Assembly (NCBI GenBank): GCA_019115745.1 | Contig: DXDA01000057.1 | Coordinates: 1 to 46,404, forward strand | Direction of reading: 5' to 3' | DNA: 46,404 nucleotides | From: Candidatus Alistipes intestinigallinarum | GTDB taxonomy: Bacteria; Bacteroidota; Bacteroidia; Bacteroidales; Rikenellaceae | Shown here: positions 9,108 to 17,203 of the stretch, piece after piece | Layout of the letters: each line of letters begins with the position of its first letter | How positions within the stretch are numbered: the stretch's first letter is position 1 | Program-made: the position numbers and the translations under genes | The notes under the pieces: generated by a model | The model's input: only the letters and a program-made list of their open reading frames with translations | What the model was told of the DNA's origin: nothing | Database searches by the model: none

Positions 9108-9837
9108 CGAATCGCATATCGAACGGATCGAGGGAGCTTTCCGCTTCAAACACTTCACCGTGCACCAGGACCGCTGCGCGATGAAGGTCGGCACCGACGG
9201 CGTGCTGCTCGGGGCGTGGACTCCGCTCCGGCCGACGGACCTCCGGCTGCTCGACATCGGCACCGGGACGGGGCTGATCGCGCTGATGCTGGCCCAACGG
9301 GCCCCGGAGGCCGAGGTGACGGGCATCGACATCGACGACGTGTCGCAGGCGCGGGAGAATGCCGCGGCCTCGCCGTGGGGCGAACGCCTGCATTTCGTGC
9401 AGACCCCGGTCCAGACGTTCGATCCGGACGTGCGCTTCGACCGGATCGTCTCGAACCCGCCGTTTTTCGACGCCACGCTGCCGAGCCCCGATGCGGGGCG
9501 CACGACGGCGCGCCATACCGTCACGCTGAGCTTCACGGAGTTGTGTGATGCGGTGCTGCGGCTGCTGGCTCCCGGCGGGCGGTTTTCGGTGGTGCTTCCG
9601 CAGAGCGAGGTGCGGCGGTTCCTGCTGGCGGCGGGCGGCCGGCTGACGACGCTCCGCCGCACGGATGTCCGCACGACACCCCGGCGTGCGGTGAAACGAA
9701 CCCTGCTGGAGCTCTCCCGGACGGAGGAGGCGGAGGGTGCCCCGACGGTCGACGAACTGGTGATCGGCACGGGCGCCCACGAGACGTATACACCCGAATA
9801 CCGGGCGCTGACGGGCGATTTCTACCTGAAATTTTGA
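9100..9837 (+). CDS. trmN: tRNA1(Val) adenine(37)-N6 methyltransferase
   Basis: This 245-residue class I SAM-dependent methyltransferase belongs to the TrmN6/YfiC group. FRFKHFTVHQDRCAMKVGTD near the start is the family signature. Motif I DIGTGTGLIAL is at 52-62, and the N6-adenine catalytic motif NPPF at 119-122. YfiC in Escherichia coli modifies A37 of tRNA-Val. It is the last gene of the coaE/folP run. Its stop codon overlaps the -33 element of the next promoter. Confidence 0.92.
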   Translation: MSNESHIERIEGAFRFKHFTVHQDRCAMKVGTDGVLLGAWTPLRPTDLRLLDIGTGTGLIALMLAQRAPEAEVTGIDIDDVSQARENAAASPWGERLHFVQTPVQTFDPDVRFDRIVSNPPFFDATLPSPDAGRTTARHTVTLSFTELCDAVLRLLAPGGRFSVVLPQSEVRRFLLAAGGRLTTLRRTDVRTTPRRAVKRTLLELSRTEEAEGAPTVDELVIGTGAHETYTPEYRALTGDFYLKF

Positions 9838-9863
9838 CAAGCCGTGAAAAAGCGCTACATTTG
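9833..9863 (+). promoter_or_regulatory. Promoter of the DUF4831/AlkD-like pair
   Basis: TTTG (9833-9836), 19 bases, TACATTTG (9856-9863): an exact match to the Bacteroidetes consensus. The -33 element overlaps the trmN stop codon. Confidence 0.85.
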
Positions 9864-9890
9864 TCTGGACAGCACAAAAATTTTCGGATC

Positions 9891-10787
9891 ATGAAACTCA
9901 GACTTTGGATATTTGCCCTGCTGTTGGCGGGGGGCGCTTCGGCGCAGAATCCCTACATCGCCCTTCAGGGCGCAACCGAGACGGTCGAGGGTATCCGCAT
10001 TTCGCAACCGCGGACGATCCTGGCCGTGGACGTTACGGTGACGTGCGACCGGACCCTCACGGGCCCCTATGCGCGTTATGCGCAGAAGTTCCTCGGGGTG
10101 CGGGCCTCGCTGGCGGACAAGACGGCGTGGAGCATTACGGGAGCCCGGATCGCGCTGTTGGACGGCGCCACGTATCTGAATGCGTCGGACCCGGCTCCGG
10201 CCACGATGCGGGCCCAGAGCTACGCGACTTCGGACGAGGAGTTCGCGCGGCTGCAGCCCGACAAGACCGACATGACGACCCTTTCGCTGGAGGATGCGGC
10301 GCGTGCGGCTGCCGAGCGGATCTTCTCGCTGCGCCGTCACCGTCTGGAGCTCATCACGGGTGATGCGGGTGAGAATGTCTTCGGCGAGGGGCTGAATGCC
10401 GCGCTGGCGGAGATCGACCGTCAGGAGCAGGCCTATCTGGAGCTCTTCCTCGGCAAACGCATCGTCTCGACCGAGACACGCCGCTATGTGGTCTATCCGC
10501 AATCGGACAAGAAACAGTATATCGTCTGCCGCTTCAGCCCGGCTGCGGGTCTGCTTCCGGAGAACGACCTGTCGGGCGACATCGTGCTGCTGCAGATCGA
10601 GCCCTCGGGCGCGCGGGTTGCCGCGGAGCTGGAGGCCGGACCGAAGGAGACGAACGTCGTGACGTGCCGGGTGGCCGATCCCTCGACCTGTACGGTGGTC
10701 TCCGGCGGCGGCGAGTATGCCCGTGCGGTGCTTCCGGTCTTCGAGTTCGGGCGGACGATCAACGTGGCGCTTCCCCGCCGCAAGTAA
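9891..10787 (+). CDS. DUF4831-family exported protein
   Basis: The 298-residue product has a clear signal peptide (MKLRLWIFALLLAGGASAQ, predicted cut after about residue 18-19) and no further membrane helices, so it is periplasmic or surface-associated. Overall features fit the Bacteroidetes family DUF4831: GPYARYAQKFLG in the first third, a helical ERIFSLRRHRLELITGD segment in the middle, and a beta-rich C-terminal half. Its function is unknown. The ATG at 9891 begins the signal peptide and lies 28 bases after a strong -7 box. Confidence 0.8.
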   Translation: MKLRLWIFALLLAGGASAQNPYIALQGATETVEGIRISQPRTILAVDVTVTCDRTLTGPYARYAQKFLGVRASLADKTAWSITGARIALLDGATYLNASDPAPATMRAQSYATSDEEFARLQPDKTDMTTLSLEDAARAAAERIFSLRRHRLELITGDAGENVFGEGLNAALAEIDRQEQAYLELFLGKRIVSTETRRYVVYPQSDKKQYIVCRFSPAAGLLPENDLSGDIVLLQIEPSGARVAAELEAGPKETNVVTCRVADPSTCTVVSGGGEYARAVLPVFEFGRTINVALPRRK

Positions 10788-10800
10788 AATCCCCCGGAAG

Positions 10801-11463
10801 ATGGATCTCACCTCCCGCATGACGGCGCTGCTCGGGGCCTTCCGCCGCGAACGGAACGGCGCCGTCGCCGATTCGATGCGCTTCTACGGCCGCCCCTACG
10901 GGCTGAACTACGGCGTGAGCCTTCCGACGCTCCGCCGCCTGGCGCGGGCCGAGGGGACGGACCACGACTTCGCCCGTTATCTCTACCGGCAGGATGTCCG
11001 CGAATTGCGCCTGGCGGCCTTCCATATCGCCGATCCCGGACGCCTCACCCCGGAGGAGTCCGCGTTCTGGGGCGACGGGCTGCTGAACTCCGAGATGGCC
11101 GAAGAGGGGGCCTTTGCGCTGCTGAGCCGTGCGGCGTCGCTCCCGACGCTGTTCGAACAGTGGACGGAGGCCGGTTCGGCGCCGCTGCGCCAGTATGCCG
11201 CCCTGATGGCCGCGGGACGCGCCGCGGATCCGCAGACGGCGTGGATCCCGCGAATCGTCGAAACTCTCCGCCGGGCGGCGGAACAGGGAATCCCCGAGAG
11301 CCGCCTGCTCGCACAGGGCGCCGTAGCGGCCCTCGCGGCCATAGGCTCCCGAAACGAAGAGAACCGACAGACGGTTCTCCGTGCTGCCGGTTCTCTGGGC
11401 TCGCTCCCTGCCGAAGACTTCGTCCACGAGGAGCTTGCCTGGCGTCTGGAGCTCCCGGTTTGA
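10801..11463 (+). CDS. AlkD-like DNA alkylation repair (HEAT-repeat) protein
   Basis: The 220-residue, helix-only protein resembles the AlkD/AlkC superfamily. NYGVSLPTLRRLAR (about residues 38-51) matches the conserved YGVxxPxLRxxAK motif, and the following helices, including REL-RLAAFHIA, resemble HEAT-like repeats. AlkD removes 3- and 7-alkylated bases without base flipping. I could not confirm the catalytic Asp and Trp residues, so enzymatic activity is unproven; some Bacteroidetes members may only bind DNA or protein. It starts 13 bases after the DUF4831 stop and is probably co-transcribed with it. Confidence 0.78.
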   Translation: MDLTSRMTALLGAFRRERNGAVADSMRFYGRPYGLNYGVSLPTLRRLARAEGTDHDFARYLYRQDVRELRLAAFHIADPGRLTPEESAFWGDGLLNSEMAEEGAFALLSRAASLPTLFEQWTEAGSAPLRQYAALMAAGRAADPQTAWIPRIVETLRRAAEQGIPESRLLAQGAVAALAAIGSRNEENRQTVLRAAGSLGSLPAEDFVHEELAWRLELPV

Positions 11464-11544
11464 TTGCCGGGAGGATATCGGGGGGGGGAAAAGAGAGCAG
11501 GTGGTGCGAAGCAAGCCCTGCACTCCGCTCGATTGCCCGCCCGG

Positions 11545-12513
11545 TCAGTTGATTTCGGCCCACGTCATGTGGGCCTGTTTTTTTTCATCGAGGGCCGTTT
11601 CCACGTAAGAGATCATCTTTTTGAGTCCTTCGGCCAGCGGCGTGTGGGGCATCCACGCCAGGTCGCGGCGGGCCGCCGAGAGATCGGGCGTGCGGCGACG
11701 CACGTCGTCGATCCGAGCTTCGGTGTGCACGATGGGCGAGCGGCTTCCGGTGAGCTCCACGATCTTCTCGGCCAGGGCGCGGATGGCGATTTCGTGGCTG
11801 CTGCCGAGGTTGACCGTCCGGACCTGCTCGATGCTCGGGGCCTCCATGAGCCGGATCAGTCCGTCGACCAGATCCTCCACCCAGCAGAAGGTGCGGAGCT
11901 GTTCGCCGCTGCCGTTCACGAGCAGCTCCTTTCCCTGCAGGGCCGCGACGACCATCTTCATCACGACCCGCTGATCCATCAGATCGGCGCCGAATCCGTA
12001 GGTGTTGAAGATGCGGGCGATGCGGGCATCGACCCCGAATTCGGTCTGACAGGCGCGGTGAAGGGCTTCGGCGGCGCGTTTTCCTTCGGCCAGGACGCGG
12101 TGCGGGGAGCAGGCTTCGCGCTGGGAGTAGGCGGCATCGCTGTAAACCGGTCCGTAAATACTGCCGGAGGAGGCGTAGACGATCCGTGCGTGGTTGTTCC
12201 GCGCGGCATCGAGGGCATTCATCGCCCCGAGCATACAGACCTTGAGTGTTTCGACGGGAAGGGCCTCGCTGTACCTGACGTACGTGGGAGCCGCGAGGTT
12301 GTAAATCTCCTCGCAACGAACTCCGAACGGAGTTGTGATGTTGTGCCGGACGTAGCGGAACCGGGGATGCTGAGCCACCTGCCGCAACAGCGGCGAACAG
12401 GCCTTGTCGCGGATGTCCACGCAGTAGACGACGTGGCCCAGTTCGATGAGTTTCAGACACAGATGGGTCCCGATGAATCCCACGCCACCCAGTACGGCAA
12501 TTCTCTTTTGCAT
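11545..12513 (-). CDS. Extended SDR, UDP-glucuronate decarboxylase-like, catalytic Tyr replaced
   Basis: The 322-residue protein has the NAD-binding motif GGVGFIG (residues 9-15), ASSGSIYG, NTYG and the C-terminal TFCWVEDLVDGLIRLM stretch that are typical of UDP-xylose synthase/UDP-glucuronate decarboxylases. Normal members carry YDEGK as the catalytic YxxxK motif. Here the corresponding residues are LAEGK (141-145), confirmed by codon CTG, so the catalytic Tyr is Leu while Lys145 is kept. The protein may be inactive, altered in activity or regulatory. It is the last gene of the minus-strand operon, 100 bases after radA. No separate promoter is visible. Confidence 0.85.
   Translation of the reverse strand: MQKRIAVLGGVGFIGTHLCLKLIELGHVVYCVDIRDKACSPLLRQVAQHPRFRYVRHNITTPFGVRCEEIYNLAAPTYVRYSEALPVETLKVCMLGAMNALDAARNNHARIVYASSGSIYGPVYSDAAYSQREACSPHRVLAEGKRAAEALHRACQTEFGVDARIARIFNTYGFGADLMDQRVVMKMVVAALQGKELLVNGSGEQLRTFCWVEDLVDGLIRLMEAPSIEQVRTVNLGSSHEIAIRALAEKIVELTGSRSPIVHTEARIDDVRRRTPDLSAARRDLAWMPHTPLAEGLKKMISYVETALDEKKQAHMTWAEIN
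11557..11584 (+). terminator. Terminator for the plus-strand AlkD-like transcript, inside an opposing gene
   Basis: GGCCCAC-GTCAT-GTGGGCC is a perfect 7-bp stem with a 5-nt loop followed by TG and seven T. It is oriented to stop transcription arriving from 11463. The same bases code for the last dozen residues of the minus-strand SDR gene. Confidence 0.8.
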
Positions 12514-12613
12514 GACGGCAATCCTTTTTCCGCAACAGAAAGCAATTACCGTTCCAGGCTGCCGAGCCGGACGTTTTGTGGCTGTTTGGCGTCGATTTCG
12601 GACCTTGCGGACG

Positions 12614-13984
12614 CTACTCCAGGAAGAGGGCCTTCGGGAGTTGTGCGATGTTGTTGATCGTCACGACCTCGATGCCTTTGGGTCGTTTGGCGCCTTTGGG
12701 AAGATACCCCGAGACGACGATGCGGCGGAATCCCAGGCGTGCGGCCTCGCTGATTCGCTGTTCGGTGCGGGGTGCGGGGCGCACTTCGCCCGAGAGACCG
12801 ATCTCGCCCGCGCAGCAAACCCCTTCGGCGATGGGCCGGTCGTAGTAGGAGGAGATCACGGCGGCCACGACCGCGAGGTCCAGCCCCGGATCGGCGACCT
12901 TGAATCCTCCCGCGAAGTTGAGGAAGACATCCTTCTGGAACATCTTCATGCCGACGCGTTTTTCGAGTACGGCCAGGAGCATGTTCATGCGTCGGGCGTC
13001 GTATCCGGTCGTCGAGCGCTGGGGGGTTCCGTAGGCTGCGGCGCTCACGAGGGCCTGCACCTCGATCAGATAGGGTCTCACGCCGTCGGCCGAGGCCCCG
13101 ACGGCAATTCCCGACAGGGGCTCTTCGTAGTGGGTCAGGAGGATCTCCGAGGGGTTGTCCACGCCCCGGAGCCCGGCATCGAGCATCTCGAAGACGCCGA
13201 TTTCGAACGTCGCGCCGAAGCGGTTCTTGATGCCGCGCAGAATGCGGTAGACGTTGTTGCTGTCGCCCTCGAACTGCAGGACGACATCGACGATGTGTTC
13301 GAGGATCTTGGGACCGGCGATGGCCCCGTCCTTGGTGATGTGTCCGATGATGAAGATCGACGTTCCGGTCGTCTTGGCGTATTTGAGCAGTGAGGCGGCG
13401 CACTCGCGGATCTGCGAGACGCTGCCGGCCGACGAGTCGAGCAGTTCGGTGTAGATGGTCTGGATGGAGTCGATCACCACCAGATCGGGTTGTTGTTCGG
13501 CGATCTGGGCGATGATGTTCTCCAGCAGTGTTTCGGGATAGATCAGACACTCGTCGTTGCCGATTCCGATGCGTGCGGCGCGCATCTTGATCTGTTCGGC
13601 GGACTCCTCGCCCGAGACGTAGAGGGTCTTCAAACCGTTTGCCGCGAGGGCGATCTGCAGCGAGAGGGTCGATTTTCCGATTCCGGGCTCGCCGCCGAGG
13701 AGGATCAGCGATCCGGGGACCATGCCGCCGCCCAGTACGCGGTTGACCTCGGGGTTTCCGAGATCGAGCCTGCGGTGTTCGCTTTCGCGGATGTCGCGCA
13801 CGCGCTGGGGGCGTGACGCGGGGAGGGGTCCGGCGACATTCGCCGTTACGGGACCGCTTTCGCGGGCGATGATCTCCTCGGTGAAGGTGTTCCACTCGCC
13901 GCACGAGGGGCATTTTCCGAGCCATTTCGGGGCTTCGAAGCCGCAGTTTTTGCAGAAGTAGGCTTTTTTGACCTTGGCAGCCAT
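12614..13984 (-). CDS. radA: DNA repair protein RadA
   Basis: The 456-residue protein has all RadA parts. A four-Cys zinc finger uses Cys11, 14, 25 and 28; a RecA-like ATPase has Walker A GEPGIGKST at 98-106; the RadA-specific KNRFG motif is at 253-257; and a Lon-like C-terminal domain starts near residue 275. RadA drives branch migration and processing of recombination intermediates in the cytoplasm. Length is normal. It starts 7 bases after the stop of the repeat lipoprotein gene, so it is probably part of the operon. Confidence 0.96.
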   Translation of the reverse strand: MAAKVKKAYFCKNCGFEAPKWLGKCPSCGEWNTFTEEIIARESGPVTANVAGPLPASRPQRVRDIRESEHRRLDLGNPEVNRVLGGGMVPGSLILLGGEPGIGKSTLSLQIALAANGLKTLYVSGEESAEQIKMRAARIGIGNDECLIYPETLLENIIAQIAEQQPDLVVIDSIQTIYTELLDSSAGSVSQIRECAASLLKYAKTTGTSIFIIGHITKDGAIAGPKILEHIVDVVLQFEGDSNNVYRILRGIKNRFGATFEIGVFEMLDAGLRGVDNPSEILLTHYEEPLSGIAVGASADGVRPYLIEVQALVSAAAYGTPQRSTTGYDARRMNMLLAVLEKRVGMKMFQKDVFLNFAGGFKVADPGLDLAVVAAVISSYYDRPIAEGVCCAGEIGLSGEVRPAPRTEQRISEAARLGFRRIVVSGYLPKGAKRPKGIEVVTINNIAQLPKALFLE

Positions 13985-13991
13985 GGCAAAA

Positions 13992-14627
13992 TCAGTTGGT
14001 GGGGGTCGAGGTGTATTCGCGGCGGATGACCTTCGTCAGACCGGCTTCGGGGTAGCGCTCCTGAAACGTCTCGGTCAGATCGAACAGCAGGAGCACCTTG
14101 TTCCGTCCGTCCGTATCGGTGTAGTAGGAGAGGGTGCAGGGGCTGCTCGTCCCGAGGATGTAGAGGGTGATCTCCGTGGCGCCGGGTTCCTTGACGAACG
14201 CTCCGGTCAGGGTCCCGGCCTGCGTGGCGGTCTCGACGGTGAGGAGCCCGCGGTTGTAGCGGTAGAAATCGAGCCTGTAGGAGCCTCCGGCCTGTACGGG
14301 CGCTTCGGCCGCCACTTCGGCCTGAATCTGCGCGATCAGCGGATCGACCGGCTCTTCCGTGCCTTCCGTACCTTCTGAGCCTTCCGTTCCCTCTGTTCCC
14401 TCTGTTCCCTCTGTTCCTTCCGTACCTTCTGTTCCTTCTGTTCCTTCTGTTCCGGAGTCTTCGCCGGTCGAGGGCTCTTCGGGTTCTTCGGGCTCCGGAA
14501 GCGTCACTTCGGCATCGATGCGCACGACCGGATAGGTGATCGAGTAGAAGATCTCCGAGTCGTCGCCGCAACCGCCCGCAACGAGCAGGACGGCCGACAA
14601 GAGCAGATATGCGATGTATTTTCTCAT
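13992..14627 (-). CDS. Lipoprotein with (Gly-Thr-Glu)11 repeat
   Basis: The 211-residue protein begins with a lipoprotein signal peptide (residues 1-19) ending in VAGGC, with Cys20 as the lipidated residue, followed by acidic GDDSE. Residues 59-91 form eleven uninterrupted three-residue units, ten GTE and one GSE, after a Glu/Pro-rich stretch. The C-terminal 115 residues are a compact beta-rich domain. I do not recognise this domain. The repeat looks like an extended acidic spacer holding the domain away from the membrane. The ATG overlaps the stop of the upstream fusion gene (ATGA), so translation is coupled, and radA follows after 7 bases. Confidence 0.82.
   Translation of the reverse strand: MRKYIAYLLLSAVLLVAGGCGDDSEIFYSITYPVVRIDAEVTLPEPEEPEEPSTGEDSGTEGTEGTEGTEGTEGTEGTEGTEGSEGTEGTEEPVDPLIAQIQAEVAAEAPVQAGGSYRLDFYRYNRGLLTVETATQAGTLTGAFVKEPGATEITLYILGTSSPCTLSYYTDTDGRNKVLLLFDLTETFQERYPEAGLTKVIRREYTSTPTN
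14359..14457. repeat. 9-bp tandem repeat coding for Gly-Thr-Glu
   Basis: Eleven 9-bp units, read on the minus strand as GGA-ACA-GAR with synonymous variants, code for residues 59-91 of the lipoprotein. Blocks of identical units (three with GAA, three with GAG) suggest recent duplication of units, so copy number may vary between strains. Confidence 0.9.
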
Positions 14628-15814
14628 AATCCCAAATCCTGATCGATCAATATGACGAGGATGCGGCCCGCAGGGTGGCAACGCAGCATCTCCATGCGGG
14701 TGTTGCAGATGCGGTCCGGGGCGTTGCAGTCCATGCAGACGCCGGTCTTGGCGCAGGGGGTGCGGAATCCCGGATGGCGGGCGATGTTCTGCGGAGCGGC
14801 GATGCGCCGGATGCGCTCTTCGGCCTCGTCGCGCGAATCGACGATCTTGTTGCGTCCGGCGACGAGAATCACCTTCCGGGGTCCGAACGCCACGGGAGCG
14901 ATGCGGTTGCCGACCATGTCGAGCCAGTGGAGTGTTCCCGCCGTGGTGAGGGCGTTCACGCCCGTGATGAAGAGGTCGGACATGAGGGCCTGACGCCGGA
15001 TTTCGAGCCGTTCGGGGCGCGGCATCGAGGCGTCGAAACCGTCGAGCAGCGTGAAGCGTTCGTCGTTGCGGAGCCACTCGATGATGCCGGTTTCGCGCAT
15101 CGTCATCGAATCTCCGAACGAGACGAGTTTCGGGGATTCGGCCTCGACGACGGACTTCATCTTTTCGAACGCCTCCTGCGTGTTTGCGACGACGGCCGTT
15201 TCGAAGTGGTGGCGCCGCAGCGCTTCGGCGCACGTATGGAGTTTTTCGGTGTTTGTCATGGCGTTGAGTTTGCGTTTGACGACGGCGGGATTCCCCGCGG
15301 CGAGCGAATCGTCCGGGATGTCGCGCGTGACGACACTTCCGGCGGCGATGATGCAGCGGTTGCCGATGGTGACTCCGGGGCAGACGATCACGCCGCCTCC
15401 CAGCCAGCAGTCGTCGCCGATGCGGATTGCCTTGCCGGTTTCGATCGGCTTGCGGCGTTCGAGGTAGTCCGTCGGGTGGTGGGGCGTGTAGAGCTGGCAG
15501 TTGGGGCCGATGAGCGTGTGGTTGCCGATCGTGATGCCCCCACCGTCGAGGAACGTGCAGTTGAAGTTGATGACGACCCCTTCGCCGACGGTGGTCCGGA
15601 ATCCGAAGTCGCAGTGGAACGGCGTGATCAGGTAGCTCGAATCGGGGAATCCGGGGATCAGTTCCCGCAGGGCGGCACGATAGCCCTGCGTGTCCCGGTA
15701 GCGGGCCGTATTGAGTTTTTCGAGTCGTTCATGGGCCTGGAGATTGAGTTCCAGCGCCTCGGGGTCGCTGTAATCGTAGAGCTCGCCGGCCAGCATCTTT
15801 TCCACCTCGGTCAT
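14624..15814 (-). CDS. Fusion: Maa-like sugar O-acetyltransferase + LUD-domain protein
   Basis: The 396-residue frame joins two normally separate proteins. Residues 1-185 are a complete maltose/galactoside O-acetyltransferase-like protein: MTEVEKMLAGELYDYSDPE at the start, left-handed beta-helix hexapeptide repeats, catalytic His at about 113 in TPHHPTD, and the usual AAGNPAVVKRKL end. Residues 186-396 are a complete LUD-domain (DUF162/LutC-like) protein, starting with its own apparent Met186 (MTNTEKL) and ending in a Cys-rich CAKTGVCMDC and RICN segment. No stop separates them. It starts 9 bases after rseP and overlaps the lipoprotein start. Whether one or two polypeptides are made is unknown. 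Confidence 0.88.
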   Translation of the reverse strand: MTEVEKMLAGELYDYSDPEALELNLQAHERLEKLNTARYRDTQGYRAALRELIPGFPDSSYLITPFHCDFGFRTTVGEGVVINFNCTFLDGGGITIGNHTLIGPNCQLYTPHHPTDYLERRKPIETGKAIRIGDDCWLGGGVIVCPGVTIGNRCIIAAGSVVTRDIPDDSLAAGNPAVVKRKLNAMTNTEKLHTCAEALRRHHFETAVVANTQEAFEKMKSVVEAESPKLVSFGDSMTMRETGIIEWLRNDERFTLLDGFDASMPRPERLEIRRQALMSDLFITGVNALTTAGTLHWLDMVGNRIAPVAFGPRKVILVAGRNKIVDSRDEAEERIRRIAAPQNIARHPGFRTPCAKTGVCMDCNAPDRICNTRMEMLRCHPAGRILVILIDQDLGL

Positions 15815-15823
15815 GGCCGTACG

Positions 15824-17155
15824 TTATTTGATGAAGAAGCGGTAAATATCGTTTCCGTTGGCGTAGAGCAGCAGCATGAGGATGATGACCAGCCCGACAT
15901 ACTGGGCGGCTTCGAGGACCTTGTCGCTGACCTTGCGGCGGGTGATCATCTCCCAGAAGGTGAAGATGGCGTGTCCGCCGTCAAGTCCCGGGATGGGGAT
16001 GATGTTCATCACGGCAAGGATGATCGAGAGGAAGGCGGTCTTGAGCCAGAAATCCTGCCAGTCCCAGGTCGAGGGGAAGATGCTGCCGATGGAGAGGAAC
16101 CCGCCGAGCTCCTCGTACATCTTGGTCTTGGGCTGCACGATCATCTTCAACTGCTCCCAGTAGGATGCGATGACAGCCCCGGCCTTGTGGAAACCGGCGG
16201 GAATGGCCTGCCAGAAGGTGTACTCCCGGGTGCGGAGGGGGTAGGTCGCGCGGATGACGCCGAGGGCCCCTTCCTCCGAGACGGGGAGGTCGAACGACAG
16301 CCGTTCGCCGTTGCGCAGGACGGCCAGCGTCACGGTATCTCCGGCGTGCAGTTCGAGATAGGCGCGGTAGTCGCGGAACTCCATGTTTTCGTAGCTGTCG
16401 CCGGTGCGGCGGCTCGACATGCCGACGATCTCGTCCCCCTTCCTGAGCCGGGCGGCGGCCGCCGGGGAGACGACACTGTCGATGACGAAGGGCTGGCGCG
16501 GGACGAGCAGCCCCTCGTACCCCTTGTTCTGGCGCATGGCGATCAGCGAATCGAGCGGGATCGAGAGTTCGACCTGTTCGCCGCCACGGTCGACGACGAC
16601 CTTGCGGTCGGTGTCGGTGATGATCATCGCGTTGAGGATGTCGACGTAGTTGTCGATCGGCTCGCCGTCGATGGAGACGATGCGGTCCCCGTTCTGGAAA
16701 CCGAGGCGGTGTCCGGCCTCGTTGAAGTTGTAGCCCCACTTGACGTCCTCGTTCGAGAGATAGGTGTCGCCCCAGGTGTAGCAGATGCCGATGTAGATCG
16801 CCACGGCGAGGATGACGTTCATCATCACGCCGGCGATCATCACCAGAAATCGCTGCCAGGCGGGTTTTGCGCGGAACTCCCAGGGCTGGACGGCCTGATT
16901 CTGATAGCCTTTGTCCATCGATTCGTCGATCATGCCGGCGATCTTGCAGTATCCGCCCAGGGGGAGCCACCCCATGCCGTATTCGGTCTCGCCGCGGCGG
17001 AACTTGAAGAGCGAGAATCCCAGATCGAAGAAGATGTAGAACTTCTCGACGCGGATGCGGAAGACGCGGGCCATGATGAAGTGCCCGAATTCGTGAATCC
17101 CGACGAGAATCGTGAAACAGAGGAAGAACTGGATGATTTTGACGAGTAAGTCCAT
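15824..17155 (-). CDS. rseP: RIP zinc metalloprotease RseP
   Basis: The 443-residue inner-membrane site-2 protease has the zinc motif HEFGH at residues 21-25 in the first helix. One or two PDZ-like domains lie in the middle (VSIDGEPIDNYVDIL and a second around RKGDEIVGM). The NIIPIPGLDGGHAIF motif in the third helix carries the zinc-binding Asp. Family members cleave anti-sigma factors or remnant signal peptides in the membrane. It lies 48 bases after dxr, an association seen in many bacteria. Upstream of its ATG no promoter is visible, supporting co-transcription. Confidence 0.95.
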   Translation of the reverse strand: MDLLVKIIQFFLCFTILVGIHEFGHFIMARVFRIRVEKFYIFFDLGFSLFKFRRGETEYGMGWLPLGGYCKIAGMIDESMDKGYQNQAVQPWEFRAKPAWQRFLVMIAGVMMNVILAVAIYIGICYTWGDTYLSNEDVKWGYNFNEAGHRLGFQNGDRIVSIDGEPIDNYVDILNAMIITDTDRKVVVDRGGEQVELSIPLDSLIAMRQNKGYEGLLVPRQPFVIDSVVSPAAAARLRKGDEIVGMSSRRTGDSYENMEFRDYRAYLELHAGDTVTLAVLRNGERLSFDLPVSEEGALGVIRATYPLRTREYTFWQAIPAGFHKAGAVIASYWEQLKMIVQPKTKMYEELGGFLSIGSIFPSTWDWQDFWLKTAFLSIILAVMNIIPIPGLDGGHAIFTFWEMITRRKVSDKVLEAAQYVGLVIILMLLLYANGNDIYRFFIK

Positions 17156-17203
17156 TTTTTTCGGTGTTGATCGTATCTTTCTGCGGTTTGTCGGCCGCGG
17201 GTT

